DNA of 64,000 nucleotides, from NCBI GenBank assembly GCA_038063015.1, contig JBBTVX010000006.1:8790-72789 (forward strand), given 5' to 3'. This DNA comes from JACPYG01 sp038063015 (GTDB taxonomy: Bacteria; Patescibacteriota; Minisyncoccia; Minisyncoccales; Staskawiczbacteraceae). Each line of letters opens with the position of its first letter. The first letter of the stretch is position 1. The notes beneath the pieces were generated by a model that was not told the DNA's origin, did no database searches, and saw only the letters and a program-made list of their open reading frames with translations. Of the stretch, positions 18,095 to 26,901 are shown one piece after another. Made by a program: the position numbers and the translations under genes.

Positions 18095-19687
18095 ATGAAA
18101 AAACAAAAAGGAATTTCAAGTTTATTAGTCATAGCGATTGCTGCGGGCGTTGTTATGCTAATTTTAGCCGGAGTTTTTGCATATTATTTTTTTAGCGGGT
18201 GGCTCAAAAATAAACCTTCAACACAGCAACCAGATAACCAAAATAAAGGCATACTACTAAGCGAGGCAGAACCAAATTTTGCCAAAACATTCCAAATTAA
18301 TCAGGATGATTATGCTTTTTTAGTATCAGTAGGAACATGCGAGCATTCAACTCCTGGCAACGCTCCGTGTAAACCGATAAAAAACAAGATAGATATTAAA
18401 GATGTAAAAACTTCTCAACTGATTCAAGAGATTAATTTGAGGGACATTGATTCAGATTTTTATTCCTACGATAAATACCCTAATGTAGCATACGAAGATT
18501 TAAATTTTGATGGAGAAAAAGATTTGGCCATAACGTACAGTCAAAACGCCCCCAATTTAAGTTATTACGATGTTTATCTTTATAATAAAAATACAAAAAA
18601 GTTTGAATTGAGCAAGAATTTTTCTGATGCGATTTCCGGGCATTTAAATTTTTATGCCACAAATTACGGTACTCAAAATGTAATCAGAATTTCGGATAAA
18701 AATTCAGAAATCAGATATGAGATTATTAATAATGTACCCAAAAAAGTTTACCAAAAAATAGAGGAAGATTCAGGTTCTTTTACAAAAAGAACCGAAGGAC
18801 GATTGATTAATAATACATGGTCTGAAACGGTATCTGCAGAGTCAAATGACGGCAAGGCGTATGAAATTTATACAAATAAAGCATATAATTTTCAAACACT
18901 CATCCCGTTTGAAACTTTTTATATAAAAGGCACAGATAAATATAAAGACACAAGTATTATAGAAACCAATTATGATAATCCAAAATTAGATTCAACAGAG
19001 GGAGGAGCGTATATTTATTTAGAAAATTATGGGAGTGATTATCCTGACAGAACGGCTGAGTGGTTTAGAAAATCATTAGATAATCCTTCAAGTCCGCCCG
19101 ATCTAAAACAAAATATTACAGGCCCGGAGAAAATAAAAAACAATCAATATTCTTATGGGTATATATACAAGGTAACCTATAACGATTCAATCGGTTATCA
19201 GGATATTTATTTTTTTCCAAATTTCGGTTTAGTTTTTAATTATAAAAGTCTCCAAGTTAAGCAGGCATATAAAGAAATAGAGGATGATATGGTTAAGTTT
19301 GCTACGCCAACAAAAACATTACTGGCAGCCAAAGATCCGATTATAGTTACTTCGCCAAAAGGCGGGGAAAATTTGAGGGTGGGAGAAACACACAATATAA
19401 TATGGAAAGCAGAAAACACCTCGGATTTAGCCATTGTTCAAATTACTCTTGTCTTTAATCATTCCTACAATCTCAATTCTCCATATGGTCCGGAATCCTG
19501 CATAATGGATTCTGCTCATCCTGCAAAAAATACAGGGACATATTCGTGGACAATACCAAGCGAATGCGAGGGCGTTAAGTTGGGTGGCGATAATCAATAT
19601 TATATAACAGTTTTTGTTAAGGACTGGGCAACCGGGAAACTCTTTTCTGACGACAGTGGTTATTTTACAATAGCACCGCAAAATTAA
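18095..19687 (+). CDS. Membrane-anchored hypothetical protein with C-terminal Ig-like domain
   Basis: 530 aa from the ATG at 18095. A basic N-terminus and one membrane helix (GISSLLVIAIAAGVVMLILAGVFAYYFF) are followed by an extracytoplasmic region. An FG-GAP-like segment (YEDLNFDGEKDLAITYSQN) suggests a beta-propeller blade or calcium site. The C-terminus VTSPKGGENLRVGETHNIIW...GTYSWTIP matches the Kre9/Knh1-like Ig-type domain found in surface proteins. It is probably cotranscribed with the gene before. Confidence 0.65.
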   Translation: MKKQKGISSLLVIAIAAGVVMLILAGVFAYYFFSGWLKNKPSTQQPDNQNKGILLSEAEPNFAKTFQINQDDYAFLVSVGTCEHSTPGNAPCKPIKNKIDIKDVKTSQLIQEINLRDIDSDFYSYDKYPNVAYEDLNFDGEKDLAITYSQNAPNLSYYDVYLYNKNTKKFELSKNFSDAISGHLNFYATNYGTQNVIRISDKNSEIRYEIINNVPKKVYQKIEEDSGSFTKRTEGRLINNTWSETVSAESNDGKAYEIYTNKAYNFQTLIPFETFYIKGTDKYKDTSIIETNYDNPKLDSTEGGAYIYLENYGSDYPDRTAEWFRKSLDNPSSPPDLKQNITGPEKIKNNQYSYGYIYKVTYNDSIGYQDIYFFPNFGLVFNYKSLQVKQAYKEIEDDMVKFATPTKTLLAAKDPIIVTSPKGGENLRVGETHNIIWKAENTSDLAIVQITLVFNHSYNLNSPYGPESCIMDSAHPAKNTGTYSWTIPSECEGVKLGGDNQYYITVFVKDWATGKLFSDDSGYFTIAPQN

Positions 19688-19769
19688 CTTACTTCCCGGG
19701 CCGCGTCAACGACGGTTTTTTTGCTCGTGCTATTGCCGATTAGACTAGAAAGAAGTAAAATAAAAAAAT

Positions 19770-20504
19770 ATGAATATTTTTGCGCCGATAATTTTTTCAG
19801 TCGCTACTTTTTTTTCCACATATTTGGGCGGGCTTTTTGCAATAAGATTTAAAGACAAGTTGCATTTTATCATGGCTTTTGCGGCCGGAGTTTTATTGGG
19901 AGTTGTCAGTTTTGAAATTTTTCCAGAAATTATTGAACAGGTTAAAGTTAATAACTTTAATCCAATTGAAGCTATGATTGCTCTGGTAGCAGGGTTTTTA
20001 TTGTTCCACATTATGGAAAAAACTATTTTAATACACCACGTTCATGAGGGCGACTATGCGGAACATAAACATCCCAAAGTAGGAATTGCCTCTGCCTTGG
20101 CCTTGACGGGACATAGTTTTATAGATGGAATCGGTATTGGTCTCGGCTTTCAAATTAGCCCGGCGGTCGGGTTATTAGTAGCTATAGCTGTAATATCTCA
20201 CTCCTTTACAGATGGATTAAATAGTATGGCTTTAATGCTTACTAATAAAAATACCGCCAAAAAATCTAAAATATTTTTATTTTTGCATTCTACGGCTCCG
20301 GTTTTAGGAGTTGTCTCAACTTTCTTTTTTGCAGTCTCTCCGCGCTTTTTAGTTTTATATTTAGGATTTTTCGCCGGATTTTTGCTTTATATAGGAGCTA
20401 GTGATATTTTGCCAGAGGCGCACTCAAAGCGCAGCTCTTATAAACTTTTATGTCTTACTATTTTAGGAGCCCTGTTTGTCTTTATTGTTTCTCGGCTTGC
20501 ATAA
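19770..20504 (+). CDS. ZIP family metal transporter
   Basis: 244 aa with about seven membrane helices. The metal-binding helices carry HSFIDGIGIGLGF and a second SHSFTDGLNSMAL, plus a His-rich loop HHVHEGDYAEHKHPK. This matches ZIP-type zinc/iron/divalent cation uptake proteins. It starts at an ATG after an AT-rich gap. Confidence 0.85.
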   Translation: MNIFAPIIFSVATFFSTYLGGLFAIRFKDKLHFIMAFAAGVLLGVVSFEIFPEIIEQVKVNNFNPIEAMIALVAGFLLFHIMEKTILIHHVHEGDYAEHKHPKVGIASALALTGHSFIDGIGIGLGFQISPAVGLLVAIAVISHSFTDGLNSMALMLTNKNTAKKSKIFLFLHSTAPVLGVVSTFFFAVSPRFLVLYLGFFAGFLLYIGASDILPEAHSKRSSYKLLCLTILGALFVFIVSRLA

Positions 20505-20510
20505 TAAAAA

Positions 20511-20586
20511 GAATATATGAATAATTTAAAATTATTCATATATTACTGCGTTCGGTTGAAATACAAAAATTTATTTTTGTATTTCT
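20511..20586 (+). repeat. Two tandem inverted repeats between the ZIP and DUF5667 genes
   Basis: The first is ATATATGAATAATT paired with its complement (about 20511-20543). The second is GAAATACAAAAAT, two bases, then its complement (about 20559-20586). The second runs into the -35 of the next promoter. They probably end transcription of the ZIP gene, possibly in both directions. Confidence 0.5.
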
Positions 20587-20605
20587 TTCTCACTTGTAAT
20601 ATAAT
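20577..20605 (+). promoter_or_regulatory. Promoter of the DUF5667-like gene
   Basis: TTGTAT (20577-20582), 17 bases, TATAAT (20600-20605). The ATG is 33 bases downstream of the -10. Confidence 0.65.
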
Positions 20606-20637
20606 ACAATTAAGAAATAATAATTAAATAAAAAAAC

Positions 20638-21720
20638 ATGAAAGTAAAATACAAGTTTTTGATAATAAGCGTTGTTCTTTTGGGAGCAGTGTCAGTTCCT
20701 TTATTTATAAAAGCGCAGGATGAAAATACCGCTTCTTTGACCAATGAGACAATCAGCGACGAAGCCAGTCAGGCCTTAACAGAAAGCGCTGGTTTAGATG
20801 ATGAGTTGGAAACATTAGACGGAGTTCAGGTTGATGAAGCAAAAAGCATGCCGTCTAATTTTGGTTTTTGGTGGAAAAATGCAAGAGAATGGACTTCTTT
20901 GGCGTTAACGATTAATCCAGTTAAAAAAGCGGAAAAACAATTAAGATTTGCTGAAGAAAGGACAAAATTAGCTAATTACATAATTCAAAACAGCACTGAC
21001 CCCAAAGTTCAAGAAAAAGCTCAGAAGATGCTGGAAAAAGCTAATGGATATATGCAGAAAATTGAGGATAAAAAAGATGATTTGGCAAAAAAGGCAGACG
21101 AAAGGTCTCAAAAATTGTTGAAGAATATAGCCAAACATTATCTAAATAAGGAGCGCCTTTTAGAAAAAATTGAAGATAAATTGCCTCCGGAAAAATTAGA
21201 GGAGTTTCAGCAATTTCGTCAACAAGTAAAAGCCCGCCAAAAAGTTTTTTTAGATAATTTACAAAATAATCCTAATGTTACCAAAGAAATAAAAAACAAG
21301 GCAATTGATGTTTTGTCTAGGGTTGAAAATTTGCAACAAAGAAGAGAAGAATTTAGAACCCAGCAGAAAGGCATTTTAGAAGAAATAAAAGCTGGAAATC
21401 AGGATGCCAAGAAGCAATTTGAAGAATTAAGACGGGAAAAACAACAAAAAACAGAGCAGGTTAAAGAGCAATTTAAAGAGCAAAAACAGGAAATTATAAA
21501 TAGAATTAAATCGGGAGAAAAAGAAGCGGTTGAAAAACTAAAAGAACTTAACCAGGAACGGCAAAAAGAAACTGCAAAGATACGCGAGGAAGTAAAACAA
21601 AAAGCAGTGGAATTCAAACAAGAAATACAGCAGAAAAGAAAAGAAGGATTGCAAAAAATACAGGAAAACAAAGAGCAGTTAAAAGAGAAAATTAAAAACA
21701 TTGAATCAGTCGATAATTAA
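20638..21720 (+). CDS. Secreted coiled-coil protein, DUF5667-like
   Basis: 360 aa. A signal peptide (KFLIISVVLLGAVSVPLFIKAQ, residues 5-26) precedes NAREWTSLALTINPVKKAEKQLRFAEERTKLA, which resembles the DUF5667 motif. From about residue 110 to the end it is an almost continuous charged coiled coil (Glu, Lys, Gln). Its role is unknown; a periplasmic or surface scaffold is plausible. Confidence 0.7.
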   Translation: MKVKYKFLIISVVLLGAVSVPLFIKAQDENTASLTNETISDEASQALTESAGLDDELETLDGVQVDEAKSMPSNFGFWWKNAREWTSLALTINPVKKAEKQLRFAEERTKLANYIIQNSTDPKVQEKAQKMLEKANGYMQKIEDKKDDLAKKADERSQKLLKNIAKHYLNKERLLEKIEDKLPPEKLEEFQQFRQQVKARQKVFLDNLQNNPNVTKEIKNKAIDVLSRVENLQQRREEFRTQQKGILEEIKAGNQDAKKQFEELRREKQQKTEQVKEQFKEQKQEIINRIKSGEKEAVEKLKELNQERQKETAKIREEVKQKAVEFKQEIQQKRKEGLQKIQENKEQLKEKIKNIESVDN

Positions 21721-21753
21721 AAGGAAAATAAATATATTAAACCAGCTGAAAAT

Positions 21754-21779
21754 TAAAACCCCGTAAAAACGGGGTTTTA
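21754..21779 (+). terminator. Hairpin terminator before rlmN
   Basis: AAAACCCCGT, loop AAAA, ACGGGGTTTT: a 10-bp stem ending five bases before the rlmN ATG. It may therefore also affect rlmN translation. Confidence 0.85.
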
Positions 21780-21783
21780 CGCT

Positions 21784-22791
21784 ATGGATTTAAATAATTT
21801 AGAAAAAGTTTTAAAAAAAGAACCCGAATACAGACAAAAACAGGCTAATTTAGCCGTGTTTGTCAACCTAATTGAAGATTGGCAAGAGGCCACTTTTTTT
21901 GGTTTACAACTGAGGCAAGAATTAAATAAAGAATGTCCGCTTTCAATTAAAGCTGAAACCCTTGTTTCAAAAACAAAAGATAGTATAAAAGCAAGTATTA
22001 CTCTAAAAGACGACCTTAAGATTAAATCTGTTTTAATGCATCATAAAGATGGCAGAAACACAGTTTGTGTTTCTTGCCAGGTTGGTTGCGCCTTGGGATG
22101 TGAATTTTGCGCTACGGGGAAAATGGGGTTTGAAAGAAATTTAGATTGTTTTGAAATTATAGAACAAGCGCTCTTTTTTGCCAGATATCTCAAGAAAAAT
22201 AACAAGAGAATAAGCAACGTTGTTTTTATGGGGATGGGGGAACCCTTTCTAAATTATGAGAATGTTTTGAAAGCAATAAGAATTTTAAATTATAAAGAAG
22301 GATTGAATATAGGAGCAAGAAATATTTCTGTTTCAACCGCAGGAATTCCAGAAGGCATTGAAAAGTTATCAAAAGAAGGTTTTCAGGTAAACTTAGCCGT
22401 GTCTTTACACGCTCCAAACAATAAATTACGAAGCCAAATTATGCCTATAAATAAAAAATATATACTAGAGCAAGTTTTAAAAGCAGTTGATAGTTATATT
22501 AAAATAACAAAAAGAAAGGTAATGTTTGAATATCTTTTGATTAAAGATATTAACGATTCTGATCAGCACGCTATGGAATTGGCAAAATTAATGCGTAAGC
22601 CCTTATATTTTTTGAATTTAATTTTGTATAACTCAACAGGATTTTTTAAACCCTCTTCGGCAAAAAGAGTAGAGGAGTTTAAAAAGATCTTGAAAACAGC
22701 TGGAGTAAATTTTTCACAAAGACACAGGTTTGGAGATGATATTAAGGCGGCCTGCGGTCAATTCGCTGTCAAAAACCGCATTATATTGTAA
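21784..22791 (+). CDS. rlmN: Dual-specificity 23S rRNA/tRNA adenine-C2 methyltransferase RlmN
   Basis: 335 aa radical SAM enzyme that methylates A2503 of 23S rRNA and A37 of some tRNAs. The cluster motif CALGCEFC lies in SCQVGCALGCEFCATGKMG (about residues 98-116), GMGEPFLNYENV follows, and the catalytic Cys is in KAACGQFAVK near the C-terminus. Length and order match the family. The start directly follows a terminator hairpin. Confidence 0.95.
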   Translation: MDLNNLEKVLKKEPEYRQKQANLAVFVNLIEDWQEATFFGLQLRQELNKECPLSIKAETLVSKTKDSIKASITLKDDLKIKSVLMHHKDGRNTVCVSCQVGCALGCEFCATGKMGFERNLDCFEIIEQALFFARYLKKNNKRISNVVFMGMGEPFLNYENVLKAIRILNYKEGLNIGARNISVSTAGIPEGIEKLSKEGFQVNLAVSLHAPNNKLRSQIMPINKKYILEQVLKAVDSYIKITKRKVMFEYLLIKDINDSDQHAMELAKLMRKPLYFLNLILYNSTGFFKPSSAKRVEEFKKILKTAGVNFSQRHRFGDDIKAACGQFAVKNRIIL

Positions 22792-22832
22792 TTTTTTTAA
22801 AATTAAGATATAATAAGAACTTGATTTATCAT

Positions 22833-22856
22833 ACATAGATAATTCGTTATCTATGT
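22833..22856 (+). promoter_or_regulatory. Leader hairpin before the ATP synthase operon
   Basis: ACATAGATAA, loop TTCG, TTATCTATGT: a perfect 10-bp stem with a UUCG tetraloop, followed by TTTTAATTTT and the atpB ATG. A TATAAT (about 22809-22814) lies upstream. It could be the rlmN terminator or an attenuator in the atp leader. Confidence 0.6.
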
Positions 22857-22865
22857 TTTAATTTT

Positions 22866-23597
22866 ATGGAGGAAATTTCATTAAAAGCCCAAGAATTGTT
22901 TAATATCGGAGGGTTTAGCATGACTAATAGTTTTCTTTTGACTCTGGTTGTTTCTTTGCTTTTAATATCGGGAGCTTTTATTGTGAGCAGGAAAATAAGC
23001 ATTATTCCCGGAAAACTGCAGGGAGCCATAGAAATGGGAGCGGAAGGACTTTTAAGTTTGATGGAGTCAACCTTGGGCAGTATGGAAAAAGCGCAAAGAT
23101 ATTTTCCATTGGTGGCGACTATTTTTATTTTTATACTTGTTTCAAATCTTTTAGGAATTCTTCCCGGAGTGGGTTCTTTAACATTCCATAGCGGACAGGG
23201 TGAAGCGTCCCTTTTTCGTTCTCCGGCAAGCGATTTGAATTTTACTTTAGCTTTTGCCGTTATATCGGTTTTAGCAACTAATATCTTAGGAATGTCCGTG
23301 GTCGGGGTTTTTCCTCACATAGGCAAGTTTTTAAATTTTACCAATCCAATTAATTTTTTTATAGGCATATTAGAGCTTATTTCCGAAATCGCTAAAGTAA
23401 TTTCTTTATCATTCAGGCTGTTTGGCAATGTATTTGCCGGAGAGGTTTTATTGACAATAATATTTTTTTTAGCGCCATATATTATACCATTGCCATTTTT
23501 GTTTTTAGAGCTTTTTGTCGGATTAATCCAGGCGTTTATATTTGCAATGATTACTTTGGTTTCTATTTCCTTGCATACCGCGATACACGAACATTAA
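22866..23597 (+). CDS. atpB: ATP synthase F0 subunit a
   Basis: 243 aa with five to six membrane helices. The helix ISLSFRLFGNVFAGEVLL holds the essential Arg facing subunit c, and LFVGLIQAFIFAMITLVSI is the conserved final helix. It forms the ion half-channels of the membrane rotor. It is the first gene of the atp operon. Confidence 0.95.
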   Translation: MEEISLKAQELFNIGGFSMTNSFLLTLVVSLLLISGAFIVSRKISIIPGKLQGAIEMGAEGLLSLMESTLGSMEKAQRYFPLVATIFIFILVSNLLGILPGVGSLTFHSGQGEASLFRSPASDLNFTLAFAVISVLATNILGMSVVGVFPHIGKFLNFTNPINFFIGILELISEIAKVISLSFRLFGNVFAGEVLLTIIFFLAPYIIPLPFLFLELFVGLIQAFIFAMITLVSISLHTAIHEH

Positions 23598-23647
23598 AAA
23601 ATAAAGGTCAAATAAAATAATAATATAATTAATTTAAATTTAAAAAA

Positions 23648-23878
23648 ATGGACGCAGAATCAATTCGAACATTAGCGGTGGCGGGAGCATTAGCTCTTGG
23701 AGCTATATTTCCGGCAATTTCAATTGGTTGGATAGGGTCAAACGCCGTGAAAGCAATAGGCAGAAATCCTGAAGCCGCATCAAAGGTGCAGACAATGGCA
23801 ATTTTAGCAATTGCCTTCGCTGAAGCTATTGCTATTTATGCTTTAGTTATAGCGTTGATTGTAAAATTCGTTGCATAA
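23648..23878 (+). CDS. atpE: ATP synthase F0 subunit c
   Basis: 76 aa, two helices joined by the polar loop GRNPEAA. The ion-binding Glu lies in the second helix (IAFAEAIAIYALV). The Gln/Ser/Thr pattern of sodium-type rings is not seen, so a proton-type ring is more likely. It forms the rotating c-ring. Its stop is directly followed by atpF. Confidence 0.95.
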   Translation: MDAESIRTLAVAGALALGAIFPAISIGWIGSNAVKAIGRNPEAASKVQTMAILAIAFAEAIAIYALVIALIVKFVA

Positions 23879-24379
23879 ATGAATGCATTGTTTGAACAAC
23901 TAGGAATAAACTGGAAGCTTTTTTTAAGCCAAGCGGTCAATTTTTTTATACTTTTGCTTGTATTAAGAGCTTTTGTTTACAAGCCCCTTTTAGCTGTTAT
24001 AAAAAAGCGTAATGATAAGATAAGAGAAGGTTTAGTAAAAGCAGAAGAGGCAGATGTAAGGCTAAAAGAAGTTGATATTATCGCCAAAAACAAATTGAAA
24101 CAGGCGGACCAAGATTCTATAGGCATTATTAAGAAAACCGAAGAAAAGGCGAAGATTTTCGAGCGCGAATTACAAAAGAAAAACGAAGAAAAACAATTTC
24201 AAACACAGAAAGAGGCGCAAGACCAGTTAAAAAAACAATTAGAAGAAAATAAAAAGGTTGTTTTAGCGCAGGCAACAGAATTAGTTAAAAAAACAATAAT
24301 AAAAACAGTTGGCTTAAATCCGGACGCAATAGACGAAGCGCTTATTAAAAGAGCGATTGAAGGCGCGAAGCATGAATAA
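23879..24379 (+). CDS. atpF: ATP synthase F0 subunit b
   Basis: 166 aa. One N-terminal membrane helix (about residues 14-34) is followed by a long charged alpha-helix forming the peripheral stalk. It abuts atpE and overlaps the start of atpH (ATGAATAA). Confidence 0.95.
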   Translation: MNALFEQLGINWKLFLSQAVNFFILLLVLRAFVYKPLLAVIKKRNDKIREGLVKAEEADVRLKEVDIIAKNKLKQADQDSIGIIKKTEEKAKIFERELQKKNEEKQFQTQKEAQDQLKKQLEENKKVVLAQATELVKKTIIKTVGLNPDAIDEALIKRAIEGAKHE

Positions 24380-24749
24380 ACAAAACAGGATAAAATTATA
24401 CGCTAAAGCATTGACAGAAGTTTTGGTCAAGAAGGGTATTGACGAAAAAAAGATTATAAATAATTTTATAAATCTTTTAGTTAAATCGGGGCAGGAAAGA
24501 AAATCAAAAGAAATTTTAAGTTTAACCGAAGATTTTCTTTTAGCAAAACAGGGGAAAAGAAAAATTATTTTTGAAACCGCAAGAAAAACGACAGTCAATC
24601 AAAAGAAAATATTGAGTAATTTTGCAAAAGAGGGAGATGTTGTTAAAGAAAAAATTAATCCGGAAATAATTGCAGGCATAAAAATTATTATTAATAACGA
24701 GAAGCAGTTTGACGCTTCAATGCAAAAGAAATTACAAAGCATATTTTAA
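24372..24749 (+). CDS. atpH: ATP synthase F1 subunit delta
   Basis: 125 aa from the ATG at 24372, overlapping atpF by 8 bases. It is shorter than the usual ~175 aa, with part of the N-terminal helical domain reduced. The C-terminal phrase INPEIIAGIKIIINNEKQFDASMQKKLQSI is the OSCP/delta signature. It links the stalk to F1. Confidence 0.85.
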   Translation: MNKQNRIKLYAKALTEVLVKKGIDEKKIINNFINLLVKSGQERKSKEILSLTEDFLLAKQGKRKIIFETARKTTVNQKKILSNFAKEGDVVKEKINPEIIAGIKIIINNEKQFDASMQKKLQSIF

Positions 24750-24773
24750 CCATTTACAATTTAAAATTTATAT

Positions 24774-26303
24774 ATGAGTTACGAAATTTTAGAAAAAATT
24801 AAACAAGCCATAGAGGGTTACAAGGATAAAACAGAATGGGAGGAAATTGGCAAGGTGATGGAAACAGGAGACGGGATATTAAAAATATCCGGCTTGGCTA
24901 ATGTTCAGTCGCAGGAGGTTTTAATAATAGAGACAGGCAAGGAAAACGTAAAAGCAGTTGCTCTAAACCTTGAAGAGGACTCTGTCGGAGCGCTTGTTTT
25001 AGGAGACGCTTCTTTTATAAAGTCGGGACAGACAGTAAAAAGAATAAAACAACTCTTATCTTTACCCGTGGGAGAACAATTATTGGGCAGAGTTATTGAC
25101 CCCCTGGGAAATCCCTTAGACGGCAAAGGACCTCTTTTTTCAGAAAAAGACAAGCCCATTTTTAACTTTTTAGAAAAAGACGCTCCAAATGTTATTGACA
25201 GAGAATCGGTAAATTACCCTTTGCATACTGGAATAAAGGCAATTGACTCAATGATTCCTATTGGCCGAGGTCAGAGAGAATTGATTATCGGCGATCGCCA
25301 AACAGGAAAAACAGCCATTGCTTTGGATATAATAATAAATCAAATTCAAGATAATCCTAATAATCCTCCGATTTGTATTTACGTGGCTATTGGGCAAAAG
25401 GAATCAAAAATTGCCAAAATAGTTGAGACGTTAAAAAATAATAACGCGCTTGCCTATACGATTGTTGTTTCGGCGTCAGCATCAAGCCCCGCGGCTTTTT
25501 GGTATTTGGCTCCTTTTGCCGGATGCGCTGTCGGAGAATATTTCAGAGATAAAGGCAAAGACGCAGTTGTAATTTATGACGACCTTTCAAAGCATGCCTG
25601 GGCATATAGGCAGATATCTTTATTATTAAGAAGGCCGCCGGGAAGAGAGGCCTATCCCGGAGATATTTTTTATTTGCACTCGCGGTTATTAGAAAGAGCG
25701 GCAAAGCTTTCCAAAGGAAAAGGAGGAGGTTCTCTAACCGCCTTGCCTATTGTTGAAACGCAGTTGGGCGATGTTACCGCCTATATACCCACTAATGTTA
25801 TCTCAATTACAGACGGGCAAATTTATTTGGAATCAGATTTATTCTATCAAGGCATAAGGCCGGCCGTTAACATAGGTTTATCAGTTTCCCGCGTAGGTTC
25901 ATCGGCTCAAACAAAAGCAATGAAAAAAGTGGCGGGAAAATTAAGATTGGAACTGGCTCAGTTTAGAGAGTTGCAAACATTTGTTCAGTTTGCATCCGAT
26001 GTTGATGAAACCACAAAACAGAGAATTAACAAAGGGAGAATTGTAACGGAAATTTTAAAGCAGTCGGACTTGGCCCCTATTTCTTTTGAAAAACAGGTTT
26101 TAGTTTTATACGCAGCTCTGAATAATTATTTTGCCAAATTTAAACCAGAAGAAATTCCGGAAATTGAAAAAAAATTTATTGAATATATCGAAAACTTGTA
26201 CAAAGATTTATTGGAAAAAATAAAAGAGGAAAGACAAATCACAGACGAGTCCGAAGCAGAAATAAAAAAAGTTATTGAGTCGTTCATTGAATCAGTAAAA
26301 TAA
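24774..26303 (+). CDS. atpA: ATP synthase F1 subunit alpha
   Basis: 509 aa. P-loop GDRQTGKTA (about residues 170-178); signatures PIGRGQRELIIGDRQ, VIYDDLSKHAWAYRQ and the arginine finger region GLSVSRVGSSAQTKAMKK are all present. It is the non-catalytic nucleotide-binding subunit of F1. atpG does not follow directly: 656 bases with minus-strand genes intervene. Confidence 0.97.
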   Translation: MSYEILEKIKQAIEGYKDKTEWEEIGKVMETGDGILKISGLANVQSQEVLIIETGKENVKAVALNLEEDSVGALVLGDASFIKSGQTVKRIKQLLSLPVGEQLLGRVIDPLGNPLDGKGPLFSEKDKPIFNFLEKDAPNVIDRESVNYPLHTGIKAIDSMIPIGRGQRELIIGDRQTGKTAIALDIIINQIQDNPNNPPICIYVAIGQKESKIAKIVETLKNNNALAYTIVVSASASSPAAFWYLAPFAGCAVGEYFRDKGKDAVVIYDDLSKHAWAYRQISLLLRRPPGREAYPGDIFYLHSRLLERAAKLSKGKGGGSLTALPIVETQLGDVTAYIPTNVISITDGQIYLESDLFYQGIRPAVNIGLSVSRVGSSAQTKAMKKVAGKLRLELAQFRELQTFVQFASDVDETTKQRINKGRIVTEILKQSDLAPISFEKQVLVLYAALNNYFAKFKPEEIPEIEKKFIEYIENLYKDLLEKIKEERQITDESEAEIKKVIESFIESVK

Positions 26304-26306
26304 AAA

Positions 26307-26330
26307 AGCCCAACGGTTAAGCTGGGGAGC
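26307..26330 (-). terminator. Minus-strand terminator of the 57-aa gene
   Basis: Read on the minus strand: CCCAGC, loop TTAACC, GTTGGG (one G-U), then CTTTTTT. It also lies just after the atpA stop on the plus strand, where the A/T context is less suitable. Confidence 0.65.
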
Positions 26331-26359
26331 AGTTTTGCGCGATGCGCGACATGCTCAGG

Positions 26360-26533
26360 TCACTCGTGTGACTCTTGAAGTTTTTCGTAGATTCGGCGAA
26401 TCAGGCCCCTGTCAGCTCGCTTGCCGGCACAATTGTAACTGCTAAGGGCGACGAGACTTAGAAGGACTTGATCTAACATTTCTGCTTGGCGTGGCGTCAA
26501 TTTTACCACGATTTCGCGACGTTTCTTCGCCAT
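26360..26533 (-). CDS. 57-aa GC-rich small protein inside the atp operon, antisense
   Basis: 57 aa: MAKKRREIVVKLTPRQAEM... ending RIYEKLQESHE. It has a strongly basic start and a likely helical body, with one Cys. GGGAG lies 6 bases before the ATG, and a consensus promoter lies about 100 bases upstream. Base composition is clearly higher in GC than the flanking atp genes, and codons such as CGC and GTC are frequent. I do not recognise the family. A small nucleic-acid-binding or regulatory protein is possible. Confidence 0.65.
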   Translation of the reverse strand: MAKKRREIVVKLTPRQAEMLDQVLLSLVALSSYNCAGKRADRGLIRRIYEKLQESHE

Positions 26534-26605
26534 AAATAACTCCCGCTATTTTAGAGGCATAGTTGCCTACGAATTGGGAAAGAGCTTCGCTCATCCTAAT
26601 AGTTA

Positions 26606-26634
26606 ATTGTACACCCGTTATGAAATCTTGTCAA
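26606..26634 (-). promoter_or_regulatory. Consensus sigma-70 promoter of the 57-aa gene
   Basis: On the minus strand, TTGACA (26634-26629), 17-base spacer, TACAAT (26611-26606). The ~66-base leader contains two short hairpins (GAGC-GAA-GCTC and AGGCA-ACTA-TGCCT). Confidence 0.8.
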
Positions 26635-26639
26635 GAGTA

Positions 26640-26676
26640 AAAAAATAATAAAAAATCCGTCAGAAAATGACAGATT
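26640..26676 (-). terminator. Terminator of the tRNA-like gene
   Basis: Minus strand AATCTGTCA, loop TTTTC, TGACGGATT (9 bp, one G-U) followed by a T-rich tail. It starts 6 bases after the tRNA-like acceptor end. Confidence 0.75.
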
Positions 26677-26682
26677 CTTTAC

Positions 26683-26782
26683 GCGGAGGCCGGTGGAGTC
26701 GAACCACATTCTATTGTTATAGAACCAGTTGTTTATCAAGCAAAGACTAGACCGTCTAGTTTCAACCTCCCATAACCTCCGC
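26683..26782 (-). tRNA. tRNA-like gene, anticodon not assignable
   Basis: 100 nt. The ends pair as GCGGAGG / CCTCCGC. A T-arm GTGG-TTCGACT-CCAC, a long variable-type hairpin TTCTAT-AACA-ATAGAA, and a serine-type D-arm (TGG, GAGGTTGAAA, CTA) can be drawn, as in class II tRNAs. However, no 5-bp/7-base anticodon arm fits: the middle folds instead into a CTAGA/TCTAG hairpin or a CTAGT/ACTGG stem with a 16-base loop. No CCA is encoded. A TATAAT lies 6 bases upstream (26794-26789) and a terminator follows. It is either an unusual or degenerate tRNA or a tRNA-like small RNA. Confidence 0.45.
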
Positions 26783-26819
26783 GATTAAATTATAACATGA
26801 ATTTAATGAATTTAAAAAA

Positions 26820-26895
26820 TAAAAAAACAGCACCTCCATTTCTGAAGATGTTGTTTCCGGTCCCATTCATAGAATGTGACTTTGCCTGATAAACT
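26820..26895 (-). ncRNA. Short minus-strand RNA with its own promoter and terminator
   Basis: The promoter has TTGACA (26929-26924), a 16-base spacer and TATACT (26907-26902), with start near 26895. The transcript ends in a 13-bp hairpin (26855-26843 with 26838-26826, loop GAAA, one mismatch) followed by a run of T. About 75 nt. A short ATG frame within it runs into the terminator, so coding is unlikely. Function unknown. It lies antisense to the atpA-atpG gap. Confidence 0.55.
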
Positions 26896-26901
26896 AAGTT
26901 A

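Noticed and set aside
26683..26782. Selenocysteine tRNA or tmRNA for the tRNA-like gene
   Set aside because: No TCA anticodon or tmRNA tag-reading frame, and the length and D-arm do not match either.
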